A DNA stretch of 64,000 nucleotides. Origin: an uncultured Pseudomonadota bacterium (GTDB lineage Bacteria; Pseudomonadota; Alphaproteobacteria; Rs-D84). Below, one piece after another: positions 52,809 through 61,649 of this stretch. The stretch is taken from NCBI GenBank assembly GCA_947306185.1, contig CAMZFU010000002.1, positions 1 to 64,000 of the forward strand, written 5' to 3'. Positions within the stretch are counted from its first letter, which is position 1; every line of letters begins with the position of its first letter. A program made the position numbers and the translations under genes. Under the pieces are notes generated by a model that worked only from the letters and a program-made list of their open reading frames with translations, had not been told where the DNA came from and did no database searches.

Positions 52809-54377
52809 TTACTTTTCCTTTGCCGCGGCAACGAACGCATTAAACATCGGATGCCCGGTAAATGGGTTGCTTTGGAATTCTGGGTGGAATTGACCGGCAA
52901 TAAAGAATTTATGTGACGGTATTTCAACCATTTCCGGCAATTTTCCATCTGGCGATATTCCGGATATTATCATTCCATTTTTCTCCAACACATCTTTATA
53001 TTCGATGTTCAATTCATAGCGGTGACGATGACGTTCCGAAATATTATTCGACCCATAGATTTTTTCCGCCAAAGTTCCCGGTTTTATCACGCATGGATAT
53101 GCACCCAATCGTAAAGTGCCACCCATATTTTCTTGGTCACAATCACGCATAATATCTATAACCGGGGTACAATTTTTAGAAAACTCGGTTGAATTGGCTT
53201 CTTTGTCACCAACAACATTACGCATAAAATCTATGACCGCAACCTGCATTCCCAAACATATTCCCATATATGGAATATTGTTTTCACGGGCATATGTTGC
53301 CGCCGCGATTTTTCCATCAACACCACGCACACCAAAACCACCCGGCACCAAGATACCATCAACATCGCTGCAATCTTCGGGGGTGAATTTTTCAGCATCG
53401 ATTTTCTTAATCTTTAAACGTACATTGTTTTGAATACTTGCGTGGAACAGTGCCTCGTTCAAAGACTTATATGCATCAGAGACATCGAAATATTTTCCAA
53501 CGACACCGATTGTACAAACCGGTAAATCCGCGTTCAGGTGTTGTTCTATCTTTTTTATTTTGGACATATCGCCGGCGGCTTCGGGCAACCCGAAATGCGC
53601 GGCCATAATATTAAATACATCTTGGGAATCATATACCAATGGGACCTTGTAAATATTATCTACATCCAAACTGGTGATAACATTTTTTGCCGGCAAATTA
53701 CAGAACATACCTATTTTTACCTTTTCATCAGGCAACAACATACGTGGCGAACGCACAAACAAAATATCCGCCTGTATACCGTTTTCCAATAATCGGCGAA
53801 CAGACATCTGGGTCGGCTTTGTTTTTAATTCACCACTTTGCTCCAAATATGGCGCCAATGTTAAATGTGCAAACATAACGTTTCGGCGCCCTACTTCGTT
53901 GGCAAATTGACGCGCAGATTCCAAAAACACTTTGCCTTCTATATCGCCAACGGTTCCACCTATTTCACAAATAACGAAATCAGTATTTGTTGGTACCGCG
54001 ATATGTTCCTTAATCTTATTGGTGACATGCGGAATCATCTGAACCGTTGCACCCAAATAATCGCCACGGCGTTCGGCATTTAAAACCTCCCAATAAATGC
54101 GCCCCCCGGATACCGAATCATTTTTGGTCAGTTTGATTCCCAAAAATCTTTCATAATACCCCAAATCCAGGTCCGTTTCGAACCCATCATCGGTAACATA
54201 AACTTCACCATGCTGTAATGGTGACATTGTCCCAGGATCCACATTCAAATATGGATCAAATTTACGAACATGAACACTATAACCACGGGATTGAAGAAGG
54301 GCGCCCAACGATGCCGCCGAAACGCCCTTGCCTAAACTTGAAACAACCCCACCTGTAACAAAGATGTATTTTGACAT
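52809..54377 (-). CDS. pyrG: CTP synthase
   Basis: CTP synthase (522 aa) aminates UTP with glutamine nitrogen, the last step of pyrimidine nucleotide synthesis. The N-terminal synthase domain has FVTGGVVSSLGKGVSAASL and YLNVDPGTMSPLQHGEV. The GATase domain has GGFGVRGVDGKIAA, the nucleophile Cys in MGICLGMQ and the His-Glu pair in QFHPEFQS. It is about 20 residues shorter than usual. AAGGAG precedes the ATG. Confidence 0.97.
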   Translation of the reverse strand: MSKYIFVTGGVVSSLGKGVSAASLGALLQSRGYSVHVRKFDPYLNVDPGTMSPLQHGEVYVTDDGFETDLDLGYYERFLGIKLTKNDSVSGGRIYWEVLNAERRGDYLGATVQMIPHVTNKIKEHIAVPTNTDFVICEIGGTVGDIEGKVFLESARQFANEVGRRNVMFAHLTLAPYLEQSGELKTKPTQMSVRRLLENGIQADILFVRSPRMLLPDEKVKIGMFCNLPAKNVITSLDVDNIYKVPLVYDSQDVFNIMAAHFGLPEAAGDMSKIKKIEQHLNADLPVCTIGVVGKYFDVSDAYKSLNEALFHASIQNNVRLKIKKIDAEKFTPEDCSDVDGILVPGGFGVRGVDGKIAAATYARENNIPYMGICLGMQVAVIDFMRNVVGDKEANSTEFSKNCTPVIDIMRDCDQENMGGTLRLGAYPCVIKPGTLAEKIYGSNNISERHRHRYELNIEYKDVLEKNGMIISGISPDGKLPEMVEIPSHKFFIAGQFHPEFQSNPFTGHPMFNAFVAAAKEK

Positions 54378-54457
54378 AAGTTTTTCTCCTTATGTGTTGA
54401 TATATTACAAAAAATCTTGATTGCGAATCAACAAAATAAAATACTATAATCAAAGCA

Positions 54458-56392
54458 ATGAAAGAATTCTTGTACAATCAGTATAAAAACCTATTTCTGT
54501 GGGCGCCAATATTCATATCTTTTGGTGCCGGAATTTATTTTTCATTAAATACTGAACCTAATATTTGGGTTATCATGTCAAGTTTTCTGTGCGGAATACT
54601 GACATTTTTTGGGGCACGAAAATACCCTGCCCTGTGTTTAATTGCTTGTCTGCTTACTGGGTTCGGTTATTCCGGTATTTACGCCCATTGCAAAAATGTC
54701 CCAAACATTGAACATGATGTACATGGAATCCAAATCACCGGTAAAATAACTAACCTTGATTACACAGAAGAAAAATTACGCATATACCTGAACACATCCG
54801 ATTATGGAAAAATTCGCGTATCAACAATCACTGATAATATTTATAATATCGGCGATGTTATTTCGGGTAATGGCGGTTTATTCAAACCACAACCCGCGGT
54901 TGTACCAGATGGTTTCGATTTTGCCCGTTGGGCGTATTTTGATAACATAACCGCAACAGGTTATATCAATGATATAAAAATGCTGTATACGGCGGAATCA
55001 GGTGTATACAATATACGTAACCATATAAAAAATATCACAAATTCTTTTCTGGTTGATTCATTAGTTTTGGGATACAAAAACACCATGCCACACGAACACA
55101 GACAAATTTGGACAACCAATGGTGTTGCACATATTTGGTCAATCAGTGGTTATCACACAACACTTGTTATGGGATGGTTATTCATCCTGTTTTATTTTAT
55201 ATTCCGCATGTGCCCAAAACTGGTGCGACGGGTTCCAGCACGTATTCCTGCTATTATATGCGCATGGGTCGGACTCATCGGATATGTGATATTATCCGGT
55301 GGCGGCATTGCTACTTTGCGTGCATTTTTGATGGCCACGCTTGTAATGTTGGCATTTATATTTGGTCGAAATGTAATATCACTGCGTATGGCATCTATTG
55401 CTTTTATTACTTTATTTGCCATAAATCCGCACTTTATAACTAATGCCGGATTTCAATTATCTTTTGCGGCCGTTTTTGGAATTTTATGGTTATGGACCGT
55501 ATTAAAACCAACACTTCCAACAAATAGAATATTAAAATACATTTATGTCAGTATTTTAACCGCATTGGTCGCCAGTATTTGCACATGGCCATTTGTTATG
55601 ATGCATTTCGGGACAATGCAATTATACGGAATTTTAGGTAACCTTGTATTCTTGCCGATATTTTCTTTTATACTGATGCCAATTGTGATTATTGGAACAT
55701 GTCTTGCCTTGTGCGGGTTTCATGCGTTACTTTCATTTGCTAATACAATTTATGATTATCTGTTCAGAATTGCCACAGATATATCAAATATACCAATGTC
55801 AGAAATAAACATTGGGCATATTTCCAATACCGCGATTATATTTATTGTCCTTGGACTTTCATGCATCATATTTATTACCAATTCAGAAAGATTTAAATAC
55901 GCGATACTAAGGCATTTGAATTTAGTATTTGGTGGCGCATTTATATGCATTGGCATTACTATCGCCGCAACCACCACACACCCAATATTCTACATCAGCA
56001 ATAATCACAAACTAATTGGTGCGGTAATAAATGGCACATTGCAATTTAATAAATCAAAAGACAGTAGTAATTATTTCGCATTTGATACATGGAAACAATA
56101 CAACGGCGAACCAACAAAAACGCCTAATCCACGTCTTAATAAAGAATCTGGGGTGTATAGGATTACCTTTTCAGATTTTTCTGTTGCATATATTCAGAAT
56201 TTTGTTCCACTAAGTAACAATATTTCTACACTTTGTAACGACGATAGTATCAAATATATCGTGTCATATTTCGATATAAAAACTAAATCTGAATGTTCAA
56301 ATAAAATAATTTACGGTGGTGGTGTTATTTATAACTCCGGTAGATTTATTCAGATACCGAATAATCGGTTGTGGCATAATCGGCACGAATAA
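54458..56392 (+). CDS. ComEC/Rec2 family DNA uptake channel protein
   Basis: The 644-aa protein has the N-terminal DUF4131 region, a periplasmic OB-like part (about 80-180) and a large membrane domain. The family sequence GVAHIWSISGYHTTLVMGW and GLIGYVILSGGGIATLRAFLM are present. ComEC imports single-stranded DNA in transformation. The metallo-beta-lactamase domain found in longer members is absent, as in many alphaproteobacterial ones. No other competence gene lies in the window. Its end overlaps truA by 47 nt, convergently. Confidence 0.88.
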   Translation: MKEFLYNQYKNLFLWAPIFISFGAGIYFSLNTEPNIWVIMSSFLCGILTFFGARKYPALCLIACLLTGFGYSGIYAHCKNVPNIEHDVHGIQITGKITNLDYTEEKLRIYLNTSDYGKIRVSTITDNIYNIGDVISGNGGLFKPQPAVVPDGFDFARWAYFDNITATGYINDIKMLYTAESGVYNIRNHIKNITNSFLVDSLVLGYKNTMPHEHRQIWTTNGVAHIWSISGYHTTLVMGWLFILFYFIFRMCPKLVRRVPARIPAIICAWVGLIGYVILSGGGIATLRAFLMATLVMLAFIFGRNVISLRMASIAFITLFAINPHFITNAGFQLSFAAVFGILWLWTVLKPTLPTNRILKYIYVSILTALVASICTWPFVMMHFGTMQLYGILGNLVFLPIFSFILMPIVIIGTCLALCGFHALLSFANTIYDYLFRIATDISNIPMSEINIGHISNTAIIFIVLGLSCIIFITNSERFKYAILRHLNLVFGGAFICIGITIAATTTHPIFYISNNHKLIGAVINGTLQFNKSKDSSNYFAFDTWKQYNGEPTKTPNPRLNKESGVYRITFSDFSVAYIQNFVPLSNNISTLCNDDSIKYIVSYFDIKTKSECSNKIIYGGGVIYNSGRFIQIPNNRLWHNRHE

Positions 56393-57104
56393 AATAAAGC
56401 CCTGATGCCGGTGCTGTCGGTCCCGCGGCAGAACGATTTCTGGCATCTAATACCGCGTTTATATCATATTCCGTTTCAAGGCCAATTTCAACCAATGTTC
56501 CTACCATGTTACGAACCTGATGATGCAAAAACGAACGCGCAGAAAATTCAAATATAACATTATCGCAAATTTGTTCTATACGACACGAATCAAGGGTTTT
56601 TATTGGGCTTTTTGCCTGACATTGACTTGCGCGAAATGATGTAAAATCATGTTTACCAATCAATTGTTTGGCGGCTATTTGCATTTTTTCTATATCTAAT
56701 TTTCGCGGTACCCACCAAACACGATTTTTATTTAATACCGGTTTTGCCGAACGATTTAATACAACATATTTATAATGCCGCGCGACACATGAAAACCGTG
56801 CATTAAAATCATCTGGAACAATTTCACAATCTAAAACTGATACAGGGGCATTGTTAAGATAGAAATTAACCGCACGCATAACTGTATTTGCATCCGTATC
56901 ATTATCCAAATCAAAATGCGCAACCATACCAATGGCATGCACACCGGCATCTGTGCGACCCGCCCCAATAATATCCGGTCGGCCCCCACAAAATTTCTCT
57001 ATTGCATTTTTTAATAAAGATTGTACAGACGGCCCCTGGGCGTTTTCTTGCCACCCAATTAAATCTGTCCCATCATATTCCAAAATGACTTTATATCGTG
57101 TCAT
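56346..57104 (-). CDS. truA: tRNA pseudouridine synthase A
   Basis: TruA (252 aa) makes pseudouridine at 38-40 in tRNA anticodon arms. It has the catalytic Asp in AGRTDAGVHAIG and the start EYDGTDLIGWQENA. FSARSFLHHQVRNMVGTLVEIG near the C-terminus is also typical. It starts one base into the fmt stop and is cotranscribed with fmt, def and rmuC. Confidence 0.96.
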   Translation of the reverse strand: MTRYKVILEYDGTDLIGWQENAQGPSVQSLLKNAIEKFCGGRPDIIGAGRTDAGVHAIGMVAHFDLDNDTDANTVMRAVNFYLNNAPVSVLDCEIVPDDFNARFSCVARHYKYVVLNRSAKPVLNKNRVWWVPRKLDIEKMQIAAKQLIGKHDFTSFRASQCQAKSPIKTLDSCRIEQICDNVIFEFSARSFLHHQVRNMVGTLVEIGLETEYDINAVLDARNRSAAGPTAPASGLYFIRADYATTDYSVSE

Positions 57105-57907
57105 TATTCACCATACTTTATTTCTGCACCACGCAGGCCATTTACAAAACTTTTCCAATCCATTGGTTTTTTCCCTGCCGGTTGAATTGTAACAATTTCC
57201 AAATTGTCGCTGTTCATTTTTGTTTTAAGAATTTTTACTTCAATACCATTTATTTTTGTGCGTCCCGCACCAAGTGCACGAACCATATTATGAATTTGAA
57301 TTGGTGATTTTTTCCAATCAATAATTTCGTCGTATACACCGGTTTTCGCCGTATAGACGATTTTACCACTTTGTTTTATCGGAATATATTTATCAGGATT
57401 TTCCATATATTCAACAATCATTTCTGCACCAATCTGCGATACTTTTTCTTCCACGGTTTCATTTGTATCATCAATATCAATATCAAATTTTTGACACATT
57501 AAAATATCACCGGCATCTAATTCCGCAGTCATTTTAACAAGGCATACACCACTTTCAGTATCCCCATTAAGGATTGCTGTCCTTATCGGTGCCGGTCCAC
57601 GATACAATGGCAATAAACTCGGGTGCAAATTTATACATGGTGCAGAACCTAGAATATTGTCTTTCAATATCGCCCCATATGCCGCGACAAACACCATATC
57701 AGGTTTAAGGTTATATTCACTCGGTTTATGATATACGGGAATATTATGCGATTCTGCCCAAATATGTACCGGCGATTTTGTTATAATATGTTTACGCCCA
57801 ACCGGTTTCGGCCCACGTGTAAAGACCGCAACAACATCATGTCGTTTGGCAACGGCATCAAAAATCGGGACAACAAAATTTGGGGTTCCCATTAAAACAA
57901 CTTTCAT
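57104..57907 (-). CDS. fmt: Methionyl-tRNA formyltransferase
   Basis: Fmt (267 aa) formylates initiator Met-tRNA. The N-terminal domain has MGTPNFVVPIFDAV and the catalytic Asn-His in CINLHPSLLPLYRGPAPI, with Asp in ELDAGDIL. The C-terminal tRNA-binding domain is shortened, since most Fmt have 305-320 residues. It overlaps def by 4 nt. The pair fmt-def is a common operon, making and later removing the formyl group. Confidence 0.94.
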   Translation of the reverse strand: MKVVLMGTPNFVVPIFDAVAKRHDVVAVFTRGPKPVGRKHIITKSPVHIWAESHNIPVYHKPSEYNLKPDMVFVAAYGAILKDNILGSAPCINLHPSLLPLYRGPAPIRTAILNGDTESGVCLVKMTAELDAGDILMCQKFDIDIDDTNETVEEKVSQIGAEMIVEYMENPDKYIPIKQSGKIVYTAKTGVYDEIIDWKKSPIQIHNMVRALGAGRTKINGIEVKILKTKMNSDNLEIVTIQPAGKKPMDWKSFVNGLRGAEIKYGE

Positions 57908-58410
57908 TTATGCCGCCTTACTTTACGCATCACCATTTCACGCTTTGCTGGTGGCAAATAATCAATAAACAATATGCCATCCAAATGATCTGTTTCGTGT
58001 TGTGCAATACGCGCCATTATCCCAGACATTTCGGCCGCATACTTTTTTCCATCAACCCCAATCCATTCAATTGTCACAACCGCCGGACGCGTTACATTTG
58101 CATATACCGGTAAATCATCTGGCCCCAGCACCGACAAACAGCCCTCTTCTATCACGGCGAGTTCTTCACTGCGTGATGTGATTACCGGATTTATCATCTT
58201 AAATACTTCCCCAGAATCAGGATTCATCATAACCAGAAATCGTTTTGTAATTCCAACCTGTGGTGCGGCGAGTCCGACCCCATTTTGTGCGCGCATCATT
58301 TTTACCATTTCATCCATACTATCCAAGATGTCGGATGTAATAGATTCTATTGGCGAACATTTTTCGCGCAATACCAAATCCCCACAAAGTTTCATTTGTA
58401 AATTACTCAT
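57904..58410 (-). CDS. def: Peptide deformylase
   Basis: Def (168 aa) removes the N-formyl group from new proteins. The three motifs are GVGLAAPQVG, EEGCLSVLG and the metal-binding QHETDHLDGILF. The length is normal. It overlaps fmt by 4 nt and rmuC by 8 nt. A weak start site suggests translational coupling with rmuC. Confidence 0.97.
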   Translation of the reverse strand: MSNLQMKLCGDLVLREKCSPIESITSDILDSMDEMVKMMRAQNGVGLAAPQVGITKRFLVMMNPDSGEVFKMINPVITSRSEELAVIEEGCLSVLGPDDLPVYANVTRPAVVTIEWIGVDGKKYAAEMSGIMARIAQHETDHLDGILFIDYLPPAKREMVMRKVRRHK

Positions 58411-59626
58411 CTTTATACTCTATCGCTATTTTTTTATTAGTTGTTATGCCGCTTTTCTGTTTAATCTTGTCAAACAAAGATGACATATTACCACGCCCTT
58501 CGGATAATTGCTTTAACGCATTGTTATAAGAATTTCGCGCACTTTCTATACTGCGCCCGACAGAATCAAAACTATCGGTGAAAGATGCATATTTTTCATA
58601 CAGTTTGTTCACCATATCAACAACTTCGGCAACATTCTTATTTTGCTTTTCCAATTTCAACAGCATTTCAACCGTCTTTAACATTGGAAACAACAGGGAT
58701 GATGTAATAAGGGCGACATTTTTATTTTGTGCCGATGAATAAAGTTCTGGTTTCTTGCGCATAGCCAAAATATACGCAGATTCCAATGGCATAAACATAA
58801 ATACATAATCAAGGCCAGAATCTTTGACTTTCTTTTGGTAATCTTTACTGGCCAATTCATTTATATGGTTTTCTGTGGCCGCGATAAATTCATTTGCATA
58901 TTTTTCACGACTTACATCATCTTCGGCATTTTCATAATTTAAATAACTTTCCAAAGACACCTTGGAATCAATAATTATGCGTTTATTATTCGGCAAGTTC
59001 ACAATAAAATCAGGACGAATATTTTTACCTTCATCCATACGGAAGAATTCTTCACGCGTATAATCAACACCTTCGACAAATCCCAGCATCTGCAAAATAT
59101 TTTCCAAATACATTTCACCCCAGCATCCCTGGGCCTTTTTATTCTTCAACGCATTGGCAAGGTTTGTTGCCTCGTGCTGTAACGAGTCACTTTTTGCCAT
59201 CATATTTTTAATTTGTTCATCAATACTGGTTTTATTTTCCGTAGATGTCTTTAATATCTCGCTTATCTTTTTATCAAAGCCATCTTTTAATGCCTTCATT
59301 TCGTCTTGCATTGGCCCCAAAACTGTTTTCTGGGTTCCAACGACAGATTCTTTTTGTTTTTCGATAAGTTCGGCAGATATGGCCTTGAAATCATTAAGCA
59401 TTTTTTCGCGCACACCGGCCAATGTTTCGGCCTCTTTTTTATTTTCGGCAGATTCACGAACCAACGCTTCGTTCTTCATACGCAGGATTTCTATATCCTG
59501 TTTTTGTTGGGCAAGCAGCGCATTATATTGCGCCAATTTTACATCATCATTTTTCTTGGCCGGTCGCAGTACAAAAACCGCCAACGCCCCAAGTATAAAA
59601 CCAATAATAAAAATAACTATATTCAT
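58403..59626 (-). CDS. rmuC: DNA recombination protein RmuC
   Basis: RmuC (407 aa) limits inversions at short inverted repeats in E. coli. An N-terminal membrane helix (residues 2-20) is followed by a long coiled coil (about 25-165). The nuclease-like domain has WGEMYLENILQMLGF, RPDFIVNLPNNKRIIIDSKV and FMPLESAYILAM, which fit the PD-(D/E)XK fold. It leads the rmuC-def-fmt-truA unit. It is divergent from the MFS gene. Confidence 0.93.
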   Translation of the reverse strand: MNIVIFIIGFILGALAVFVLRPAKKNDDVKLAQYNALLAQQKQDIEILRMKNEALVRESAENKKEAETLAGVREKMLNDFKAISAELIEKQKESVVGTQKTVLGPMQDEMKALKDGFDKKISEILKTSTENKTSIDEQIKNMMAKSDSLQHEATNLANALKNKKAQGCWGEMYLENILQMLGFVEGVDYTREEFFRMDEGKNIRPDFIVNLPNNKRIIIDSKVSLESYLNYENAEDDVSREKYANEFIAATENHINELASKDYQKKVKDSGLDYVFMFMPLESAYILAMRKKPELYSSAQNKNVALITSSLLFPMLKTVEMLLKLEKQNKNVAEVVDMVNKLYEKYASFTDSFDSVGRSIESARNSYNNALKQLSEGRGNMSSLFDKIKQKSGITTNKKIAIEYKDE

Positions 59627-59744
59627 ACAGATAACCCCGCATTTATATGATTATACAATAAAAAAGCCAAATATCAAGCAACCACCACAGATAATATTAT
59701 CCAGAGTTATTGATAAAATACCCATAAAATGGTATTATTATCCT

Positions 59745-60962
59745 ATGACAAAAAAAGAAATAAACAAATCTGTATCGCGTGGCCTTAACATATTAAGGTT
59801 TGGTTGGTTTTGCCACAATTTAATGTTTATTATTCCCGTAATTGTGTTGGTTTATACCCAGAAAGGCATTACCGTTGGCGATTTCTTTTTAATCCAAGGA
59901 ATATTCCGTATCGCGGCATTTTTATTTGAAATACCATCAGGATACCTGTCGGATCGGTTTAGCCGTAAAAACGTTTTGATTATTGGAACGATATTTTCAT
60001 TTTTGGGATTTGCAGAACTTGCCATGGCGAACGGATTTTTCACAATTATGTTGGGTGAATCACTGTTTGGTATCGCAAGTGCCCTGTATTCCGGAACGTT
60101 AGAGGCATACACATATGATTTAATGAAACGTAATAACAGCCAAAAACAATTCTTAAAGGAATTTGGCAGTATTACAACATTTGGCAGTACGGCAAGTTTC
60201 ATCGCATCTATACTTGGTGGAATAATGTTTATGTACATTGGTGGCGACAATCTTTTATGGTTAGAGGCCGCATTTATGGCCATCGGTATTTTTGCATTTA
60301 TCTTCTTGCCGCAACTGAACGAAATCAAACGTATAAATAAGCATGGTACAGCCATCAGAGATGCTGTTGGAATCACATATAACACATTAAAAAATTCTAA
60401 ATTACGTAACCTGATTTTCTTTCCGGCATTATTTAGTGCCTTTACTATTGTAATGCTCTGGATTTTACAGCCGATTATGGAAACAACGCATATTCCCGTT
60501 GAATTGTTCGGTTTTTATATCGGGCTAAATCAATTCGCGCGCATATTATTTTCCAAATACGCGTACAAGATTTGTGACATATTCGGCACAATAAATACAT
60601 CAATCATTACGATATTAGATATTGCAATAGGTATTGTTATCGGAATGCTGATGATGCATACAAACAATATGACTATGATATATATATTGTGCGCAATTAT
60701 GGCGATTACACCAGCGATGCAAACAACGAATAAATTGCAATATAACTCACTTGTTCATCACAGCATTCGTTCCACAGAACGTGGTACCGTATTATCAACC
60801 AGCGCAATGGTATCCACAATTGTTGGCGCGGTATTCTTAGTGGTCTCAAAATTCCTGTTGGACGAATACGGAATATTAACAACATTATGGTTTGAATTTA
60901 TTATGCTGATACCATTGATATTGTCATTAAAGGCGACATCCAAATATATTGGGAAAAAATAA
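59745..60962 (+). CDS. Major facilitator superfamily transporter
   Basis: The 405-aa membrane protein has about 12 hydrophobic segments. The MFS loop motif GYLSDRFSRKNVLIIG at about residues 65-80 matches motif A, G-x-L-x-D-R-x-x-R-K. The ATG at 59745 is chosen because the frame extends further upstream only through low-complexity antisense sequence of rmuC. The substrate is unknown. It converges on the HAD gene. Confidence 0.87.
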   Translation: MTKKEINKSVSRGLNILRFGWFCHNLMFIIPVIVLVYTQKGITVGDFFLIQGIFRIAAFLFEIPSGYLSDRFSRKNVLIIGTIFSFLGFAELAMANGFFTIMLGESLFGIASALYSGTLEAYTYDLMKRNNSQKQFLKEFGSITTFGSTASFIASILGGIMFMYIGGDNLLWLEAAFMAIGIFAFIFLPQLNEIKRINKHGTAIRDAVGITYNTLKNSKLRNLIFFPALFSAFTIVMLWILQPIMETTHIPVELFGFYIGLNQFARILFSKYAYKICDIFGTINTSIITILDIAIGIVIGMLMMHTNNMTMIYILCAIMAITPAMQTTNKLQYNSLVHHSIRSTERGTVLSTSAMVSTIVGAVFLVVSKFLLDEYGILTTLWFEFIMLIPLILSLKATSKYIGKK

Positions 60963-60968
60963 TTACGG

Positions 60969-61565
60969 TTATTTTGGCATCCCCGTTTTCGGGTTTATCC
61001 ATATTTGCGTGTCTGCAATTTCCATCATTGGCCTATCAGATTTACTGTCCGAATAAGAACGCACAACATGTGGTATAACCTTATTTTCACGCGCCCATTC
61101 ATCCATCGCATAGACCTTGTTCATACCCCAACAAAGGAACCGATATTTCCATGGTCTTTTACTGGACACACGGGAACATATAACCGCATCAAATTTCATA
61201 TCGGCCACCAAACGCGGAATCAAATAGTCCGGCGAAGTAGATATCAATAAAACTTTATTTCCCGCTGCACGCTCTGCGGCGACACGTTCGGCGGCCCACC
61301 CAAAACGGTTTCTATGATGTTCTTTTATAAAATCGGGTACAAAACGGCTAACCATATCAGCGGTAAGATACCTGCGACTAAGTTCCCGCCAATTTACACC
61401 ACCGGGTCTGAACAGACGCCATATCATAGCGATTCCTATTACCGGTAAAAACAGCCACGGGCGAATGCTATGCCGAAAACAATATCGTGCAAATGCCAAA
61501 TTAGAATCAGGCCAAGACAATGTTCCATCAAAATCAAATAATACAACATCTACCGGTTTTTGCAT
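60969..61565 (-). CDS. HAD-superfamily phosphatase (HAD-IB type)
   Basis: The 198-aa protein has motif I VLFDFDGTLSWPDS with the nucleophile Asp, motif II with LLISTSPDYLIP and a motif IV-like SDSKSDRPMMEIA. A small membrane-like cap segment lies at about residues 32-52. The layout resembles HAD-IB phosphoserine-phosphatase-like hydrolases. The substrate is unclear. The start at 61565 has an AAAGGA site; an earlier start does not. Confidence 0.85.
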   Translation of the reverse strand: MQKPVDVVLFDFDGTLSWPDSNLAFARYCFRHSIRPWLFLPVIGIAMIWRLFRPGGVNWRELSRRYLTADMVSRFVPDFIKEHHRNRFGWAAERVAAERAAGNKVLLISTSPDYLIPRLVADMKFDAVICSRVSSKRPWKYRFLCWGMNKVYAMDEWARENKVIPHVVRSYSDSKSDRPMMEIADTQIWINPKTGMPK

Positions 61566-61649
61566 TTTGCATCCTTTTGGATATATCACTTCATTATAGC
61601 GTTCCAAAAAAATATCGCAAATAAAAACGGGACTTATCGTCCCGCTATA

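Noticed and set aside
59154..59744. N-terminal extension of the MFS transporter
   Set aside because: It is antisense to rmuC, and the ATG at 59745 gives a normal MFS protein.
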